From contig CM057136.1 in NCBI GenBank assembly GCA_029964075.1, positions 13,504,381 to 13,568,380 on the forward strand: a stretch of DNA of 64,000 nucleotides. Direction: 5' to 3'. Source of the DNA: Patiria pectinifera (Eukaryota; Echinodermata; Asteroidea; Valvatida; Asterinidae). Below the pieces are notes generated by a model. The model searched no databases and had not been told where the DNA came from. It saw only the letters and a list, made by a program, of their open reading frames with translations. The translations under genes were made by a program, and so were the position numbers. Shown one piece after another: positions 61,060 through 64,000 of this stretch; the stretch's first letter is position 1, and every line of letters begins with the position of its first letter.

Positions 61060-61600
61060 GACTCGACCACGCGGTATCCGGTTCGTAAGTGTGACGTCAT
61101 CTCAACTTACTGTACATGGTGTAGCATGGCACCAATGGAACCGGAAGTTAACGCAACTTGAGCGTTTATCCAATGGGCGCTCGTAATCAGTGGTGCGTGC
61201 GCGTGTATGACGAAGTCACTTACGAACCGGATACCTTGTCGTGACGTCACAACTTGCGTTCCGATCGCAGTACGCTAGTAGCTTTTGTCAGACGCTTCCC
61301 TTCTAAGCGACCACGACATTGGTCAAATACCACCGGCGCTTGCACCAATCATCAACAGCGATGACGTCTGCTGGCCGTTCACGTGATCAGCTTTAAATCC
61401 TGCTTTAAAAAGCTGGCTAGTGCATGTGTGTGCATAACGAACTCGGACTTACAAATAGTGGCGTTATCCCCGTTTCTCGACCTCACGTCCCCATTTCGCA
61501 TCAGCGTGCCCGTCGCGTTTAATTATTATAGCCCAAGCGGTGCACTGTCCGTGCGTAAATATTAACGAAGTTATCACCGTTAGACGTGACGCTGAATTAA
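61060..61600 (+). promoter_or_regulatory. CpG-rich promoter-like block with CRE and CCAAT boxes
   Basis: Two perfect CREs TGACGTCA (61092-61099 and 61242-61249), a half match TGACGTCT (about 61362), CCAAT boxes (61170-61174, 61345-61349 and inverted 61318-61322) and an E-box CACGTG (61380-61385) sit in locally CpG-rich DNA, unlike the AT-rich surroundings. A strong splice donor follows at 61738. This looks like the promoter of a gene reading right and leaving the window. The gene is not identifiable here. Confidence 0.5.
61073..61235. mobile_element. Short inverted-repeat element inside the promoter-like block
   Basis: The 19-bp arm GGTATCCGGTTCGTAAGTG (61073-61091) is repeated perfectly and inverted at 61217-61235, bounding about 163 bp. 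A CRE lies directly beside each arm. Consistent with a MITE that landed in, or supplied part of, a promoter. Confidence 0.6.
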
Positions 61601-61737
61601 AATGTCAGGGGTTCTTACAGCACGGGCGCGTGGCAAACCCTGGCAGACTCCAAGACAAACGGACACTGCAAGATGAGAGGTATATCAACACTGCAAACTG
61701 GTTCGGATTTCTGCATCTATTCAGCAAGAACGAATTG
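61600..61737 (+). other. Candidate 5' (probably noncoding) exon ending in a strong donor
   Basis: The sequence downstream of the promoter-like block ends at AATTG followed by GTAAGTTGG. An ATG near 61601 opens only a 24-codon frame ending at TGA. Another frame is open across the interval and into the intron (from 61540) but resembles no family I know. It is best read as a leader exon; the start coordinate is arbitrary. Confidence 0.35.
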
Positions 61738-62150
61738 GTAAGTTGGCATCATGACCGTATACTGTACATGTCTATTGGGTAGAGTAGTACCGCTGTGGCG
61801 TTACTGCATAAACTGTGGCGTTACTACATGAAAGTAAATCATGAAAGTAAATCAAATTATGAAAGTACCCAGACAATATAAAGTAAATCAAATTATTAAA
61901 TTACTGCAAGATGAGAGGTATATCAACACTGCAAACTGGTTCGGATGTCTGCATCTATTCAGCAAGAACGAATTGGTAAGTTGACATCATGACCGTACTG
62001 TACATGTACATGTCTATTGGGTATAGTAGTACCGCTGATGGAAGAACTGTGGCGTTACTGCATGAAAGTAAATCATGAAAGTGAATCAAATTATGAAAGT
62101 ACCCAGACAATATAAAGTATTAAATCAAATTATGAAAGTACCCAGACAAT
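61665..62150 (+). repeat. 238-bp tandem duplication spanning the candidate exon 3' end and donor
   Basis: The unit starting ACTGCAAGATGAGAGG at 61665 recurs at 61903 with few differences, including CAGCAAGAACGAATTG and the GTAAGTTG donor (61738 and 61976). A shorter internal repeat, ATGAAAGTACCCAGACAATA, occurs three times near the end. Confidence 0.85.
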
Positions 62151-64000
62151 ATATTTCCATGCAGAGAGGCTTCTTATTAATCTCTTGGGCAAGCTGCCAA
62201 GATTTTTTAATTTTTTTTTGAAATAATGTTGCTTGCATTGCCGTAAAATTACTATTTCACATTCGTTTCAACCCTTAGCCGCTTATCAACATAAAGCGTT
62301 CCATACTTTTTAGGTCGACTGATATTTTATTAAGGGCTAAATGTTTTGGTCACTCTCGATTGGTATTGTGCAGATCATAGGAATATAGGGATAATCGTAC
62401 AATAGTAATTAAATAGATCGTCCTTTTTCCCAACAAATTGAAATCCGACCATAATCTGGGTTGCCAATATTATGTGCTCCTTTCAGCAAAACAAAAACAA
62501 ATCACATAAAATAATTGTGTGAATTGTTTTCGTTTTGCTAGACACTGAACTTTTTGTGATCCGTGGACAGAACCATAAAACGGCGGTTGTGTTTAAAATT
62601 CCGTAACTTGGAAAGTACATAAGTGATTTGAATGATTCTTGTACTAAAAGAAAGCTTATGAATTGGGCTTTCATATCCTAGATTTTGAAAGTGTTACATG
62701 TAGAACTTCACTAAAAGAAAAATGGTCCCGACATTTGGGTTTTTTGGGTTTTTTTACTCACCCTGTACTTATTACAGTTTACGATGTCATTACATCATTG
62801 CTCAGTGCCTTCAGTGGCGAATGAACGAGGGGAATTGGGGTCTAAACCCCCGCAACAAAAATTAGGAAAATCGTGCATTAAATAGACACAGCAAACACCT
62901 GCTACCCCACCCCCCCCCGGCAGCTACCCCCTTCACCCTGGATCCGCCCATGGTCTTTATTGTGTTTAGTGCCAGTCGTGTATACCAATAAATCAAACCA
63001 AATGGATTGAATTTTCATCAAAATGTCACAGAAAACGCAGCACCAATTTCACTTGGTGTACATGATAAATGACAGCTAGCCTAATTATAATCTCCGTGCA
63101 ATATCTTCATGCATGCGCACGACTAAAATGGCTCGCCCTTTTTGCAACTGAAAGGGCATTACCGCACCTCACATTATGATTAAAAGTCATTGTTTAATAA
63201 TGGTTACTATGGTGCGAGCGCCCGTCGAGACCATAATCGTTAACATGATTATGTCACCAGTCATCAGCATGAAATTACCTGTTCGTTTTTCTGGCAATTT
63301 ATTCTCCCCATGCTGATGGGATCTTTCTCTTTTTGTACTCAACATTAACAGGGGAAGATATAGCTTTCAGGAAACGGGGGGGGGGGGGGTGATATGAAGG
63401 CGGGGAGGGTGGAGGGCGGGGGCTTGCCCCGGAAATCTACTGTGAAATCCACTATGTTTTCTCCTGCATATAATAAGGCAATTTGACAATACATTTTGGA
63501 ACTTTTGTTTAAGCCTCATTTTACTATAGTTTCATAACATTGCTCAGCGACTGAACAAGGGGTGGGGTGGGGTGGGGAGGGAGGTTGCGACCCCCAACCC
63601 CTCTGTTCAAGACTGAACCACTTCCTATCGTTTGATATAATTATTCTGTTTTTTTAATGTAATGCATGTTTGAAATTATCTTTTGGGTGAAGTTTCGTAA
63701 AGGGCATGAGTTGTTGATTTTAATGGGTATTTTGCCCGAAATCAAAAAAAAAGGATAAGAACTCATTACTAAATTGGAGTTTTGTATGTGTTAAGTACTG
63801 TGTTTTGTTCACCAAAGTGCCGTTTCGATGTAATATCCGGGAATTGATGATGCGCCAGAAAAGTAAACGACGGCTGTCTTGATTTAATCGAGCATAATGT
63901 CCTGCGGCAACATGTGCGCAGGAGACAGCGGATATTTGCTCATTATAAAAATATCAACTGGAATTTACGAGAATAAAATACTGCCAGCTTTTATTTCTTT
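62151..64000. other. Right-hand end, probable intron of the gene starting near 61.6 kb
   Basis: AT-rich with G runs near 63378 and 63560. A GGATCCGCCCATG motif after poly-C (about 62908-62952) also occurs near 35080 and, shortened, near 14658, so it is probably an old repeat end. No exon recognised. Confidence 0.35.

Overview
This window is animal nuclear DNA. Genes are split by GT-AG introns of roughly 0.1 to 1.8 kb, intergenic DNA is AT-rich, and tRNA-derived SINEs and small inverted-repeat (MITE-like) transposons are dense. Gene content (a three-domain gelsolin/severin-like protein, a 283-residue VDAC, an intronless carbohydrate sulfotransferase, a secreted C-type lectin) and SINE style suggest a marine invertebrate deuterostome such as an echinoderm; a cephalochordate or other invertebrate cannot be excluded. 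There is no sign of prokaryotic DNA.

Layout. 1-9.7 kb: no convincing gene; a GGACTC hexamer tract, a Penelope-like GIY-YIG endonuclease remnant inside 64-bp inverted repeats (4.34-4.82 kb), and a long hairpin element (7.5 kb). 9.73-15.72 kb, minus strand: gelsolin/severin-like actin-severing protein, nine coding exons assembled in frame to 364 aa. 15.7-35.7 kb: about 20 kb without a recognisable gene, holding SINEs, three copies of a TTAA-flanked MITE and other fold-back elements. 35.75-36.97 kb, plus strand: single-exon type II carbohydrate sulfotransferase, interrupted by a one-base frameshift in a C run. 37-42 kb: repeats and tRNA-like sequences. 42.61-43.37 kb, minus strand: single-exon secreted C-type lectin with a PAN/apple-like C-terminus. 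44-47 kb: diverged duplicated segments with a fold-back insertion. 46.98-56.36 kb, plus strand: VDAC with a probable promoter and noncoding leader exon near 47.0 kb and eight coding exons (48,819-56,230) giving exactly 283 aa. 56-61 kb: gene-poor, with a Tigger-like MITE and a SINE. 61.0-62.2 kb: CpG-rich, CRE/CCAAT-rich promoter-like block followed by a splice donor that lies in a 238-bp tandem duplication, probably the 5' end of a gene running off the right edge.

The genes do not form a pathway: VDAC is a mitochondrial outer-membrane channel, the gelsolin-like protein acts on cytosolic actin, the sulfotransferase is predicted to be Golgi-resident and the lectin secreted. Much of the visible structure is transposon-derived, including insertions in VDAC and gelsolin introns very close to splice sites. 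Exon boundaries were read by eye from splice signals and frame; no database search or computation was run.
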